DNA of 64,000 nt, taken from assembly GCA_910584045.1 (NCBI GenBank), contig CAJTYO010000006.1, forward strand, positions 22,453 to 86,452, read 5' to 3'. This stretch comes from an uncultured Oscillospiraceae bacterium. Its GTDB lineage: Bacteria; Bacillota; Clostridia; Oscillospirales; Oscillospiraceae. Below, piece by piece: positions 32,196 through 40,874 of the stretch. Numbering within the stretch: the stretch's first letter is position 1; each line of letters opens with the position of its first letter. The notes beneath the pieces are model-generated. The model had not been told where the DNA came from. It saw only the letters and a program-made list of their open reading frames with translations, and did not search any database. Both the position numbers and the translations under genes were made by a program.

Positions 32196-35078
32196 ATGAA
32201 AAAAATATTTACGAAGACATTGACGCTGCTCCTGGCAGCGGCAATGATGGCTGGCCTGATCGGATGCAATTCCGGCAGTCCCGACACACCTTCCGACACC
32301 AGCCCTGATACCGGCATCAGCACCGATGCCCCCACCAGTCCCGATACAGCCTCCCCCGTGGAGCCCGAACCGGAGCAGCCTGTAATGTCTGTTACGGAAG
32401 AAAATACCTACAGCAAACCCCTGCCCAACCTTCCTGAGGTTCCCTATTGGTTCCCCAGCGATTTGCTCGCCTGGGACCCGGCGCAGGATGCGGACGCCGC
32501 CTATAATATCAGCGCCGTTCCTCTGGCGAAGCGGGTGGATAAAAGCAGCCTAACGCCCGCTAACGCAACCCAGAACAAGGATATGAACGTGGTGGCAATC
32601 TCTATTATGAACGCCAGCACCAGCGGAAACGCTCCCCATGGTCTGAATACAGCCAACGCCAACGTCTTCTCCTACTGGCAGTACATTGACAAACTTGTGT
32701 ACTGGGGCGGCTCCTCCGGCGAGGGCCTGATCGTTGCTCCCAGCGCGGACGTAATCGACGCAGCCCACCGCAACGGCGTGCCGGTTCTGGGCACCGTATT
32801 CTTCCCCCAGGCCGGCCACGGCGGCAAGATCGAGTGGCTCAATGATTTCCTGCAGAAGGACGCCGGCGGCAATTTCCCCATCATTGATAAGCTCATTGAG
32901 GCGGCCGAGTACTTCGGCTTTGACGGCTGGTTCATCAACCAGGAGACCGAGGGCGGCGAGAGCGACCCCAACGGCCTGTTGACAGCGGACCACGCCGCGC
33001 TCATGCAGGAGTTCATCAAGGCCTTTAAGGCCAAGGCCGGTAACGGCCTGGAGATCATGTGGTACGACTCCATGACTGAGGCTGGCGAGATGGACTGGCA
33101 GAACGCCCTGACCGATAAGAACAAGTGCTTTGTCATCGACGGGGAAAGCAACGCCGTCGCCGACAGCATGTTCTTGAATTTCTGGTGGAACACCAATACC
33201 TACGCCCCGGACGAGCTGCTGAAGGCCTCCGCTGAAAAGGCCGCCGAACTGGGCGTGGACCCCTATGACCTGTACGCCGGCATCGATGTACAGGCCAATG
33301 GCACCAAAACACCGGTGCGCTGGAACCTCTTTGCCCCCGACGGCCAGGCTCCCTACACCTCCCTGGGCCTCTACTGTCCCAGCTGGACCTACTTCGCGGC
33401 CAACGACTTCTTCACGGATTACCAGGAGAAGGAGAGCATTCTGTGGGTCAACGGGAAGGGCGATCCCTTCGTGGTCGTGGAGCCCAAGGAGGAGATGGAG
33501 TGGAAGGGCGTTTCCACCTATGCCGTCGAGCAGACAGTTGTCAATCAGGTTCCCTTTGTTACCAATTTCAACATGGGCCACGGCTATAACTTCTCCATTG
33601 ATGGTGTGAAGGTCTCCCAGAAGGACTGGAACAACCGCAGTATGCAGGACGTTATGCCCACCTACCGCTGGCATGTGGAGCAGGAGGGCGGCAATACGCT
33701 GAAGGCAACCATCGACTACTCCGACGCCTATTACGGCGGCACCAGTGTGGGACTCAACGGTAAGGCCGTCAAGGACCAGCCCTCTGTCATCACGCTCTAC
33801 AGCGCCCAGCTGCCCATGACCGGTGATCTGTCCTTCACCGCTAAGGCCAAGGCCGCCGTGGAGACCTCCCTTGACCTGGTGGTCACCCTGTCCGACGGCA
33901 GCACCGAGACTATCAGCGGCGACAAGAAAGTGGGGACTGAGTGGACCAGCGTGTCCTATGACGTCTCCGGCCTGGACGGCAAAACCGTCGCCGCCATCGG
34001 CTTCAAGATCAGCGCCTCCGAGGACGTCATGGCGCTGAAGTTCCTCCTGGGTCAGATCGCAGTTACCAAGCCGGGCGAGAGCACCTCTCTGGCGGCCTCC
34101 GACCTGAAGGTGGACAGCACCAGCTTTGACGACGACGACTGCATGTATACCGGCGTCCGTCTGACCTGGAACGGTACGGCGGATCACTATGAGATTTACC
34201 GTGTGAATCAGGACGGCAGCTATTCCTTCCTGACTGCCACGCCCGGCGTCAACTACTACATCAACGGCTTGGAGCGGAACGATGACACCAACAAGACCAC
34301 CTTCCAGGTCGTACCGGTGAGTATCACCGGCGAGCGGGGCGAGGCCTCCAACACCGCCACTATGGACTGGCCAGACAACAGCCTGCCCAAGGCGGACTTC
34401 AAGGCCTCTGCCACTCTGGCGGCTCCCGGCCAGGAGATCACCTTCGAGAGTTTGTGCTCCGCCAATACCGAAACCCTGTCCTGGGAATTCCCCGGCGCTT
34501 CCACTGAGACCAGCTCCGACGCCGCACCCAAGGTGAGCTATGCCGCTGAGGGCACCTACACTGTGAAGGTTACAGCCAAGAATGCCTCCGGCGAGGCTGT
34601 GGCGGAGAAAGAGAACCTGATCACCATCTCCTCCAAGGTTTCCGGCGAGTTGACTCTGTTGTCCCAGGGTAAGGACACGGAGGCCACCGCCTACGTCAAC
34701 GACAATGAGGCTCCTCCCTTCGCCGTGGATGGCGACGTGACCAAGAAGTGGTGCGCCACGGGTAATCCTCCCCACGCCCTCACCATTGATCTGGGCGATG
34801 TAAAGGCCGTCAGCGAGGTTCATATCGCTCACGCGGAGGCAGGCGGTGAAGGCAGCTCCATGAACACCAAGGCCTACACTATTCTGGTCAGTACCGACGG
34901 CGAGGAGTTCACCGAGGTGGTGAAGGTCACCAAGAACATGCTGGGCGAGACAGTGGATACCTTCCCTGTGGTCAACGCCCGGTACGTGAAGCTGTCCGTG
35001 GATAAGCCCACCCAAGGCTCTGACACTGCGGCCCGGATTTACGAGGTTGAGGTCTACGGCCTGGACGAAGCCCTGTAA
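32196..35078 (+). CDS. GH85 endo-beta-N-acetylglucosaminidase lipoprotein
   Basis: The 960-residue protein has a lipoprotein signal (LLLAAAMMAGLIGC, Cys near residue 26) and a Thr/Ser/Pro-rich linker. A glycoside hydrolase 85 domain follows (YWQYIDKLVYWGGSSGEG near 150, then GFDGWFINQETEGG near 246, which holds the catalytic Glu/Asn pair). Further on are a beta-sandwich, a fibronectin-like part, a PKD domain (about 745-815) and a C-terminal F5/8 type C (discoidin) domain (about 825-955). GH85 enzymes cut the chitobiose core of N-glycans. Anchored outside the cell it would release host or dietary N-glycans. Codon use is strongly biased, which suggests high expression. Confidence 0.9.
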   Translation: MKKIFTKTLTLLLAAAMMAGLIGCNSGSPDTPSDTSPDTGISTDAPTSPDTASPVEPEPEQPVMSVTEENTYSKPLPNLPEVPYWFPSDLLAWDPAQDADAAYNISAVPLAKRVDKSSLTPANATQNKDMNVVAISIMNASTSGNAPHGLNTANANVFSYWQYIDKLVYWGGSSGEGLIVAPSADVIDAAHRNGVPVLGTVFFPQAGHGGKIEWLNDFLQKDAGGNFPIIDKLIEAAEYFGFDGWFINQETEGGESDPNGLLTADHAALMQEFIKAFKAKAGNGLEIMWYDSMTEAGEMDWQNALTDKNKCFVIDGESNAVADSMFLNFWWNTNTYAPDELLKASAEKAAELGVDPYDLYAGIDVQANGTKTPVRWNLFAPDGQAPYTSLGLYCPSWTYFAANDFFTDYQEKESILWVNGKGDPFVVVEPKEEMEWKGVSTYAVEQTVVNQVPFVTNFNMGHGYNFSIDGVKVSQKDWNNRSMQDVMPTYRWHVEQEGGNTLKATIDYSDAYYGGTSVGLNGKAVKDQPSVITLYSAQLPMTGDLSFTAKAKAAVETSLDLVVTLSDGSTETISGDKKVGTEWTSVSYDVSGLDGKTVAAIGFKISASEDVMALKFLLGQIAVTKPGESTSLAASDLKVDSTSFDDDDCMYTGVRLTWNGTADHYEIYRVNQDGSYSFLTATPGVNYYINGLERNDDTNKTTFQVVPVSITGERGEASNTATMDWPDNSLPKADFKASATLAAPGQEITFESLCSANTETLSWEFPGASTETSSDAAPKVSYAAEGTYTVKVTAKNASGEAVAEKENLITISSKVSGELTLLSQGKDTEATAYVNDNEAPPFAVDGDVTKKWCATGNPPHALTIDLGDVKAVSEVHIAHAEAGGEGSSMNTKAYTILVSTDGEEFTEVVKVTKNMLGETVDTFPVVNARYVKLSVDKPTQGSDTAARIYEVEVYGLDEAL

Positions 35079-35107
35079 ATCGGCGGGAAAACAGGTTTTA
35101 TTACGAA

Positions 35108-35135
35108 AGCCCCGGCCCCTTCTGGGGCCGGGGCT
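35108..35135. terminator. Bidirectional terminator between converging genes
   Basis: AGCCCCGGCCCC and GGGGCCGGGGCT form a 12-bp perfect stem with a TTCT loop. It lies between the GH85 gene and the leftward AbrB-like gene. Confidence 0.8.
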
Positions 35136-35158
35136 CACTCTTAGACGAAATGCGTCCC

Positions 35159-35419
35159 TTAAATTCCCTCCGTCTCCACAGGCTCCCGCAGCTGGCGCAG
35201 GCACCGGGCACAGATATTTTTCCCCTTAAATTGGGAGACATTCCGCCCGCTGTCGCAGAAAATACAGGTCGGGCTGTATTTTTTCAGGATAATGGAGCCG
35301 CCGTCAACAAAGATTTCCAACGTCTCCCGTTCTTTAATATCCATTGTGCGGCGCAGCTCGGCGGGCAATACGATCCGTCCCAGTTCGTCGATTCGCCGGA
35401 CAATCCCCGTTGATTTCAC
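35159..35419 (-). CDS. AbrB/SpoVT-like DNA-binding regulator with zinc-finger-like tail
   Basis: The 86-residue protein has an N-terminal swapped-hairpin AbrB domain (GIVRRIDELGRIVLPAELRR, residues 5-24; then ERETLEIFVDGGSIILKKY) and a short tail with two Cys pairs (CIFC...CARC). These suggest a zinc ribbon. Related clostridial proteins act as transition-state or sporulation regulators. The start is GTG 35419 after AGGA. Confidence 0.88.
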   Translation of the reverse strand: MKSTGIVRRIDELGRIVLPAELRRTMDIKERETLEIFVDGGSIILKKYSPTCIFCDSGRNVSQFKGKNICARCLRQLREPVETEGI

Positions 35420-35454
35420 CTGACAGTTCCTCCTATTCTGAAAACATGTTCTGT

Positions 35455-35490
35455 AAAGCGGCCCGCCCTCATCGGAGGACGGACCGCTTT
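35455..35490 (-). terminator. Terminator of the ferredoxin gene
   Basis: An imperfect stem with arms beginning AAAGCGG and ending CCGCTTT lies 12 bases after the ferredoxin stop. Confidence 0.55.
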
Positions 35491-35501
35491 GCTGCTGGAG
35501 C

Positions 35502-35672
35502 TTACTCAGCCACGATGGCGTCGGTGGGGCAGTTGGCAGCGCAGGCGCCGCAGTCCACACAGGCGTCGGCGTCGATGACGTACTGGCTGTCGCCCTGGGA
35601 AATTGCCTCAACGGGGCAGTTCTCAGCGCAGCTGCCGCAGCTGACGCAAGCATCGGTGATTTTGTGAGCCAT
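35502..35672 (-). CDS. 2[4Fe-4S] ferredoxin
   Basis: The 56-residue clostridial-type ferredoxin has two cluster motifs, CVSCGSCAENCP at residues 9-20 and CVDCGACAANCP at 38-49, in the usual pseudo-twofold layout. It is a soluble low-potential electron carrier. ATG 35672 follows AAAGGAGG. It has its own promoter and terminator. Confidence 0.93.
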   Translation of the reverse strand: MAHKITDACVSCGSCAENCPVEAISQGDSQYVIDADACVDCGACAANCPTDAIVAE

Positions 35673-35704
35673 AAATATGTATCCTCCTTTGAATGGGTAT
35701 CTAC

Positions 35705-35732
35705 ATTGTAACATGAACTTTCAAAATTGCAA
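35705..35732 (-). promoter_or_regulatory. Promoter of the ferredoxin gene
   Basis: On the minus strand TTGCAA (35732-35727), 16 bp and TACAAT (35710-35705), about 33 bases ahead of the start. Confidence 0.6.
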
Positions 35733-35812
35733 GGGTAAAATGTGGCGACGAGGGATAAATTTTTCTTATCCGATCCAACTTATCTGTATCCTCCCCGTCA
35801 GGAAACGACGCT

Positions 35813-36364
35813 TCACCTCTGAACCAGAGCAATACCGCAGACCACCTCCACCACCTGCTCCGCCAGCGGCGCAAGCGCCCGGTGGAGTGTACCTAATATG
35901 CGGATGTAGGCCTCTGTATCAAGGTCATACCCGCCTCCATCGGAAAAAACGTCGTTGCTGACAATTATAAGCAGTGCCGCGCGCTCCAGCAGAGCCTGGA
36001 GTCCTGACAGCACTCTCTCCGCCGCGCTGTCCCTGCCGGCTCCCGACGGAGACCAAATCTCGTTGGCAAGCAAATTTCCCAGGTCCTCCAGCAGAACAAA
36101 ATCCCCCGGTTCCACCGCTGCGCCGCCAATGTCCACCGTCTGCTCCAGGTCAAAAAACGCCGTACCCGCCTCCGCTCCGTGGGCTTTTCGCATTGCCCGG
36201 TGCCGCTCAATCCGCGCCGCCGCCTCCGGGCCGAATGGCTCCATAGTGGCCAGATAGACCGCCCTGCCGCCCGCCTCTGCGGCTTCTGCCAGCAGCTTTT
36301 TCTCCGCCCAGGCGGATTTGCCGCTGCCGCTGCCGCCGGTGACCAGAATCAGCCGGCCGCTCAC
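35813..36364 (-). CDS. cobU: Adenosylcobinamide kinase / guanylyltransferase
   Basis: The 183-residue enzyme of cobalamin assembly phosphorylates adenosylcobinamide and attaches GMP. The Walker A motif VTGGSGSGKSAWAE is at residues 8-21, followed by YLATMEPFG and the guanylylation-site region ERHRAMRKAHGAE near 55. It overlaps cobT by 4 bases. No other cobalamin genes are in the window, so this pair may serve salvage and lower-ligand attachment. Confidence 0.92.
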   Translation of the reverse strand: MSGRLILVTGGSGSGKSAWAEKKLLAEAAEAGGRAVYLATMEPFGPEAAARIERHRAMRKAHGAEAGTAFFDLEQTVDIGGAAVEPGDFVLLEDLGNLLANEIWSPSGAGRDSAAERVLSGLQALLERAALLIIVSNDVFSDGGGYDLDTEAYIRILGTLHRALAPLAEQVVEVVCGIALVQR

Positions 36365-37428
36365 AGCGGCTGATAGGCATCGATGCCGATGCCGTCAAAG
36401 GATGGCATATCAAAGTAGACCCGAAGAGCCATATCGATCAGGGGCATAACGGAGGCAGCTCCCGTCCCCTCTCCCAAGGCCATTCCCAGCCGCAGCAGCG
36501 GCGTAAGTTCCAGTGCCTCCATGACGTGGCCTGCCCCTGGTTCGGCGGACAGATGGGAGGCCACCAGTGCGTCTCTAACAGCGGGACACAGCCGCACCGC
36601 CGCTAAGGCAGCCACGGTGGAGATAAATCCGTCCATGACCGCCGGCGTCTCATGGAGGGCGCAGCCCAGATAAAAGCCAGCCATAGCAGCGATGTCAAAG
36701 CCGCCCACCTTTGCGATCACGTCCACCGGGTCTGTGGGATCGGGGCGGTGGAGGGCGACAGCGGCGTCGATGACGGCGATTTTCCGATGCAGGCCCTCGT
36801 CGGAGAGACCCGCGCCCTTTCCGGTCATCTCCACAGCGGGACGGCCCAGCAGTGTGGCGGCCACGGCGCTGGTAGTAGTGGTGTTTCCGATGCCCATCTC
36901 CCCTGCGGCCAGAAGGGTATAACCCTCTTTTGCCAGCGCTCCGGCCAGATCCATGCCTGCCAGCAAAACGGAGAGACACTCCTGCCGGGACATAGCAGGC
37001 TCCTGGGAGAGGTCCTTCGTCCCCCTGGCAACCTTAATGGAGTGCATACCAGGGACCTCGACCAACATTCCGGCGTCTACCGGCAGGACCTTTGCGCCGG
37101 CGACTTGGGACATACAGCAGACGCTGGCCCTGCCGGTCAGCATATTTCCCGCCACCAGTGCGGTGACCTCGCTGCCGGTCTGAGTGACCCCCTGGGCCAC
37201 CACGCCATTGTCCGCGCAGAAGGAGACGATACATTTTTTGTATTCCCGCCGCAGTGGAGCAACGCCCGCCATACGGGCGAGCACATCCTCCAGCAGGCCC
37301 AGCCCGTGGAGGGGTTTTGCCACCGCGTCCCAGTGGGCTTTGGCGGATGCAGTTCGTCCTGCGTCTGCGGGATGGACTGCGGCGATAGCGGCTTGCAGCC
37401 GCTGCTCCAAAAGACTTACGTTTTCCAT
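36361..37428 (-). CDS. cobT: Nicotinate-nucleotide--dimethylbenzimidazole phosphoribosyltransferase
   Basis: The 355-residue protein activates the lower base of cobalamin. Family blocks visible are SFCADNGVVAQGVTQTGSEV near residue 75, AAGEMGIGNTTTTSAV near 165 and the catalytic-Glu region LGMALGEGTGAAS near 325. The start at 37428 follows AAGGAAC; a longer form from 37488 has no ribosome site and would overlap the prfC end. It is followed directly by cobU. Confidence 0.92.
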   Translation of the reverse strand: MENVSLLEQRLQAAIAAVHPADAGRTASAKAHWDAVAKPLHGLGLLEDVLARMAGVAPLRREYKKCIVSFCADNGVVAQGVTQTGSEVTALVAGNMLTGRASVCCMSQVAGAKVLPVDAGMLVEVPGMHSIKVARGTKDLSQEPAMSRQECLSVLLAGMDLAGALAKEGYTLLAAGEMGIGNTTTTSAVAATLLGRPAVEMTGKGAGLSDEGLHRKIAVIDAAVALHRPDPTDPVDVIAKVGGFDIAAMAGFYLGCALHETPAVMDGFISTVAALAAVRLCPAVRDALVASHLSAEPGAGHVMEALELTPLLRLGMALGEGTGAASVMPLIDMALRVYFDMPSFDGIGIDAYQPL

Positions 37429-37494
37429 GGCAGTTCCTTCCAACGGCCCACCGGGCCGCTCCATGATTTTACTATTTTGATGGGCCACAGAGCA

Positions 37495-39081
37495 TCAACT
37501 GGGTTCAACCAATTCCAGCCCCGAATTGTGCTTCAACAGATACCCTACCGGCCATTCTCCGGAATATGCAATCAGGCTCCTCCCCCGGAAATCCTCCAGC
37601 AGCGCCGCGTCGGCGCACAGCGTTAAATCCTTCGGCTCCACCGGGGAGGCGGCGATCCGCCGCAGATGATCGTAGGGCAGACCCGCCATCCGCAGCTCCA
37701 CCCCGTACTCTGAGCGCATCCGGTATTGGAACACGTCGAATTGAAGGGTACCTACGACGCCGACGATGACCTCCTCCATGCCGGCGAAGGGAATCTTGAA
37801 AATCTGAATCGCACCCTCCTGGGCGATCTGTTCCGTGCCCTTGATGAACTGCTTCCTCTTCATAGTATCCATGGGAGAAACCCGCATGAAGTGCTCCGGT
37901 TCAAACGTGGGAATGCCCTGAAATTTAAATTTCTTCCCGGGCGTCGTCACCGTGTCGCCGATAGAAAACATCCCCGGGTCAAATACCCCGATGATGTCCC
38001 CCGCATAGGCTTCGTCTATGATCTCCCGCTCGGCGGCCAGCATCTGCTGAGGCTGGCTGAGCCGCAGCTTTTTGCCGGACTGCATGTGATAGACTTCGCT
38101 CTCCCGCTGAAACTTGCCGGAGCATACCCGCATAAAGGCAATGCGGTCCCGGTGGGCCTTATTCATATTCGCTTGAATTTTAAACACAAAGGCGGAAAAA
38201 TCCGGTGAAAAGGCATCAATTTCCCCACTGTCGGATACGCGGTTGATGGGCGGCGTAGTCATCCGCAGGAACGCCTCCAGAAAGGGCTCCACACCGAAGT
38301 TGGTCAGGGCCGAACCAAAAAACACCGGACTGAGCGTCCCCGACCGGACGGCCTCCAGATCAAAGTCCCGTCCGGCCCCCAGCAGCTCCACCTCCTCCCG
38401 AAGGGTCTGCCAGCGGCTCTCACCGATGTGCGCAGCCACCGCAGAGTCCTCCAGGTCAACCTCTGTGGAGGCCGCCTTTTTGCCGTGGCCCTCTCCGGAG
38501 AAAAAGAGGATGCGTCCCCGCTCGCGGTCGTACACGCCTTGGAACTCCTTCCCGCAGCCGATAGGCCAGTTGACCGGGTAGGTGTCGATCCCCAGCTCCT
38601 TCTCCACCTCCTCACACAGAGACAGGGGATCTTTTGTCTCCCTGTCCATCTTATTGATGAAGGTGAAAATGGGAATGTGTCGCATAGCGCAGACCTTGAA
38701 AAGCTTGCGGGTCTGGGGCTCCACGCCCTTCGCGCCGTCGATGACCATCACGGCGGAGTCGGCCGCCATCAGCGTCCGGTAGGTGTCCTCGGAGAAATCC
38801 TGGTGACCGGGCGTATCCAGGATATTGATGCAGTAGCCGTCGTGCTGAAACTGCATGACGGAGCTGGTGACGGAGATGCCCCTCTGACGTTCGATCTCCA
38901 TCCAGTCGGAGGTAGCCGCCCGTGCTTTTTTCCCCTTGACCTCGCCTGCCTGAGCGATGGCCCCACCGTAGAGGAGAAACTTTTCTGTCAGCGTTGTCTT
39001 ACCCGCGTCCGGGTGCGAAATGATGGCGAAGGTCCTCCGCCGGGAAATTTCTTCTTGTAATCCAGCCATGGCTTCTTCCAT
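37495..39081 (-). CDS. prfC: Peptide chain release factor 3
   Basis: The 528-residue translational GTPase recycles RF1/RF2 from the ribosome. The G1 motif is HPDAGKTTLTEKF, the switch II motif DTPGHQDFSEDT and the G4 motif NKMD. They are followed by the beta-barrel and the RF3-specific C-terminal domain (FQYRMRSEYGVEL). ATG 39081 is 4 bases after AGGAGG; ATG 39069 is a plausible alternative. It may be co-transcribed with cobT, 66 bases downstream. Confidence 0.93.
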   Translation of the reverse strand: MEEAMAGLQEEISRRRTFAIISHPDAGKTTLTEKFLLYGGAIAQAGEVKGKKARAATSDWMEIERQRGISVTSSVMQFQHDGYCINILDTPGHQDFSEDTYRTLMAADSAVMVIDGAKGVEPQTRKLFKVCAMRHIPIFTFINKMDRETKDPLSLCEEVEKELGIDTYPVNWPIGCGKEFQGVYDRERGRILFFSGEGHGKKAASTEVDLEDSAVAAHIGESRWQTLREEVELLGAGRDFDLEAVRSGTLSPVFFGSALTNFGVEPFLEAFLRMTTPPINRVSDSGEIDAFSPDFSAFVFKIQANMNKAHRDRIAFMRVCSGKFQRESEVYHMQSGKKLRLSQPQQMLAAEREIIDEAYAGDIIGVFDPGMFSIGDTVTTPGKKFKFQGIPTFEPEHFMRVSPMDTMKRKQFIKGTEQIAQEGAIQIFKIPFAGMEEVIVGVVGTLQFDVFQYRMRSEYGVELRMAGLPYDHLRRIAASPVEPKDLTLCADAALLEDFRGRSLIAYSGEWPVGYLLKHNSGLELVEPS

Positions 39082-39210
39082 TGGCCTCCTGTTCACAAAA
39101 AATTTTTTCTGAAGTGAAGGGGGTGTTGTCTCTACATGGGATTAGCCTCCTGGTTGGATAATTTGCCAATGCAACATGCGCTCTGCTTATTATATCCGCT
39201 GCGGAGCGTG

Positions 39211-39323
39211 TTGTCAATTTTTTCTGATGAATATGGAGCCGCACGTTTTATTGCCCGAAAAATTGCCGTTGCGCTACATCCGAACTCTTCTGCAATTTCT
39301 TTCTGATAGGCATCAGGATGTTC
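39211..39323 (-). pseudogene. IS630-type transposase remnant
   Basis: The minus strand reads EHPDAYQKEIAEEFGCSATA followed by IFRAIKRA without a start. This is the second helix-turn-helix of IS630-family transposases. Nothing else of the gene is intact. The remaining bases of the 415-bp gap 39082-39496 carry no other recognisable gene. Confidence 0.55.
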
Positions 39324-39496
39324 TGTTATATATACCGGTTAGTTTTTCGCAAAGTGCTTATCCGTCACGACGAACCGACACTTCGTTCTTGGCTTTCGTG
39401 TACACTGCCGCCACTGCCATCTTGCTGATGCAGCTCATGATACTGCCATTTTTCAAACAAGGCATAAATGTTTTACAAGATTCCACGTGGGTGGGA

Positions 39497-40234
39497 TCAG
39501 TGGATAAACTGCGACGCGGCGTAGCCTACGTAATCGCCGTAGCGGGTTACATACCAGTCCTCGTACTGTCCGTATATCCGCACGCGTGCGCCGTCCGGGA
39601 TGCTGGCGATCACAGTGGCGTTCAGATTGGGACGGCTGCGGAGATTCAGGGTGCCGCCGCCGGCGTGGACCGTGGCCTCCCAGGGGTCTACAGGCCAGAT
39701 GAAGGGAATGTCAAAGTAGTCTGTCAGACTGAGCACCAGGTTGCGGGCAATCTCGTTGATGTTGTTTTCAATCCACCTGGCATCCTCGTAGTTGTCGTGA
39801 TAACCAATCTCCAGCAGAACGGCGGGGAAACGGGAGTCGCGCACTTCCCCCAGGCTGGTGGTGGAACGGGTGACCACCTTATCCGGCAGCGGGTATATCC
39901 CGCGCAGGTTGTTGACGAAGATCTGGGCCGCCCGCTGGCCCTGGGTGCTGGTGGGATAGTAAAAGGCAATGATGCCGCGGACGTTCCCGTAGTTATTTTC
40001 TGCGGCTGCGTTGGAGTGGAGGGCCAGGTAGAAGTCGTACCAGCCCTGGTTGGCCTGCCGGATGGAGCTGCCGGCAGTCATGTCAGGGGTGTTGCGTTTA
40101 TAGCGGATACCGCAGCTGTTGAGGTAGGGTATCATTGCATCCGCCAGACGGTTCATCCAGTATTCCTCGCTGCCGGTACCAGTGACGTAAAAATTTTTTT
40201 CTTGTGTACTTGGACTCAAATATATGATGGGCAT
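39497..40234 (-). CDS. N-acetylmuramoyl-L-alanine amidase with SH3 domain
   Basis: The 245-residue protein has an amidase_3 type zinc hydrolase domain (IIYLSPSTQEKN, FYLALHSNAAAENNYGN, VLLEIGYHDNYEDARW, residues 3-170) and a C-terminal bacterial SH3 domain (GGGTLNLRSRPNLNATVIAS). Amidases of this type cleave the sugar-peptide amide of peptidoglycan. There is no signal peptide, so release by lysis, a non-classical route, or a spore role is possible. The metal-site His of SPSTQE-type members is replaced, so activity is uncertain. Confidence 0.82.
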   Translation of the reverse strand: MPIIYLSPSTQEKNFYVTGTGSEEYWMNRLADAMIPYLNSCGIRYKRNTPDMTAGSSIRQANQGWYDFYLALHSNAAAENNYGNVRGIIAFYYPTSTQGQRAAQIFVNNLRGIYPLPDKVVTRSTTSLGEVRDSRFPAVLLEIGYHDNYEDARWIENNINEIARNLVLSLTDYFDIPFIWPVDPWEATVHAGGGTLNLRSRPNLNATVIASIPDGARVRIYGQYEDWYVTRYGDYVGYAASQFIH

Positions 40235-40326
40235 AGGGGTTACCTCCTCTTTTTCCCCATCCTATGCGCCGGAGGAGGCGGCGGTGCAGGAAGAAGCGGA
40301 GAGGCATGCTCTCCGCTCCGTTTCCG

Positions 40327-40482
40327 CTATAGGTCGTCCGCGTCCTGCACAGGGAGCTCATAAGGGTCTGCCGGGGTGCCGGTATAGCTGCCCTGGGGGT
40401 CCGTCTTGGCGGACTGCCAGATGGTCATATCCATGGCCTTAGCCATGGGATCGCCCAACTTCTTCCGCTTTTTTTCGCTCAT
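40327..40482 (-). CDS. Small conserved-looking protein
   Basis: The 51-residue product begins MSEKKRKKLGDPMAKAMDM and ends with an acidic tail (DPYELPVQDADDL). It has a good GGGAG ribosome site and codon use like its neighbours. It lies 92 bases upstream of the amidase start in the same direction and is probably co-transcribed. I know no function. It ends with TAG. Confidence 0.55.
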   Translation of the reverse strand: MSEKKRKKLGDPMAKAMDMTIWQSAKTDPQGSYTGTPADPYELPVQDADDL

Positions 40483-40874
40483 GGCAATTCTCCCTTCCGC
40501 CCGGATGCTCTCCGGGCCCGAGGGTAGTCTGCCCAGAAGCTCAGTTAAATTTTCTTCTGATAGCCCAGATACCGGCCCACCAGTCGGAAACCCAGCTTCG
40601 GCATGATCCGGTTCATCTCATCGTTTGTGCCCACGAAGAAGATCTGATGCTTCACCCTCTGCCGCTTGCCCTCGTTCAGGAACCGGGTCAGCAGCCGCTA
40701 GTACATGCCCTCACAGTACTGCCCGTCCTCGCAGCCCAGGGAGAATATCTCGTACATACCACCCATGAAGCTGGTGTCCATGATCTCCCCGGCCACACCG
40801 TTTTCCTCCGCCACGAACAGGAGCCACTCGGAGAGCTTTTCCCGGACCTGCTGGCAATTCCAGTACATACCCTA

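Noticed and set aside
32550..35204. A very long open frame (884 codons) on the minus strand
   Set aside because: It lies exactly opposite the GH85 gene, reads as Gly/Val/Leu/His-rich shadow sequence of a strongly biased gene and has no motifs.
39176..40363. A 395-codon plus-strand frame
   Set aside because: Most of it is antisense to the amidase gene and the rest crosses IS630 debris; the amidase frame has clear domain motifs.
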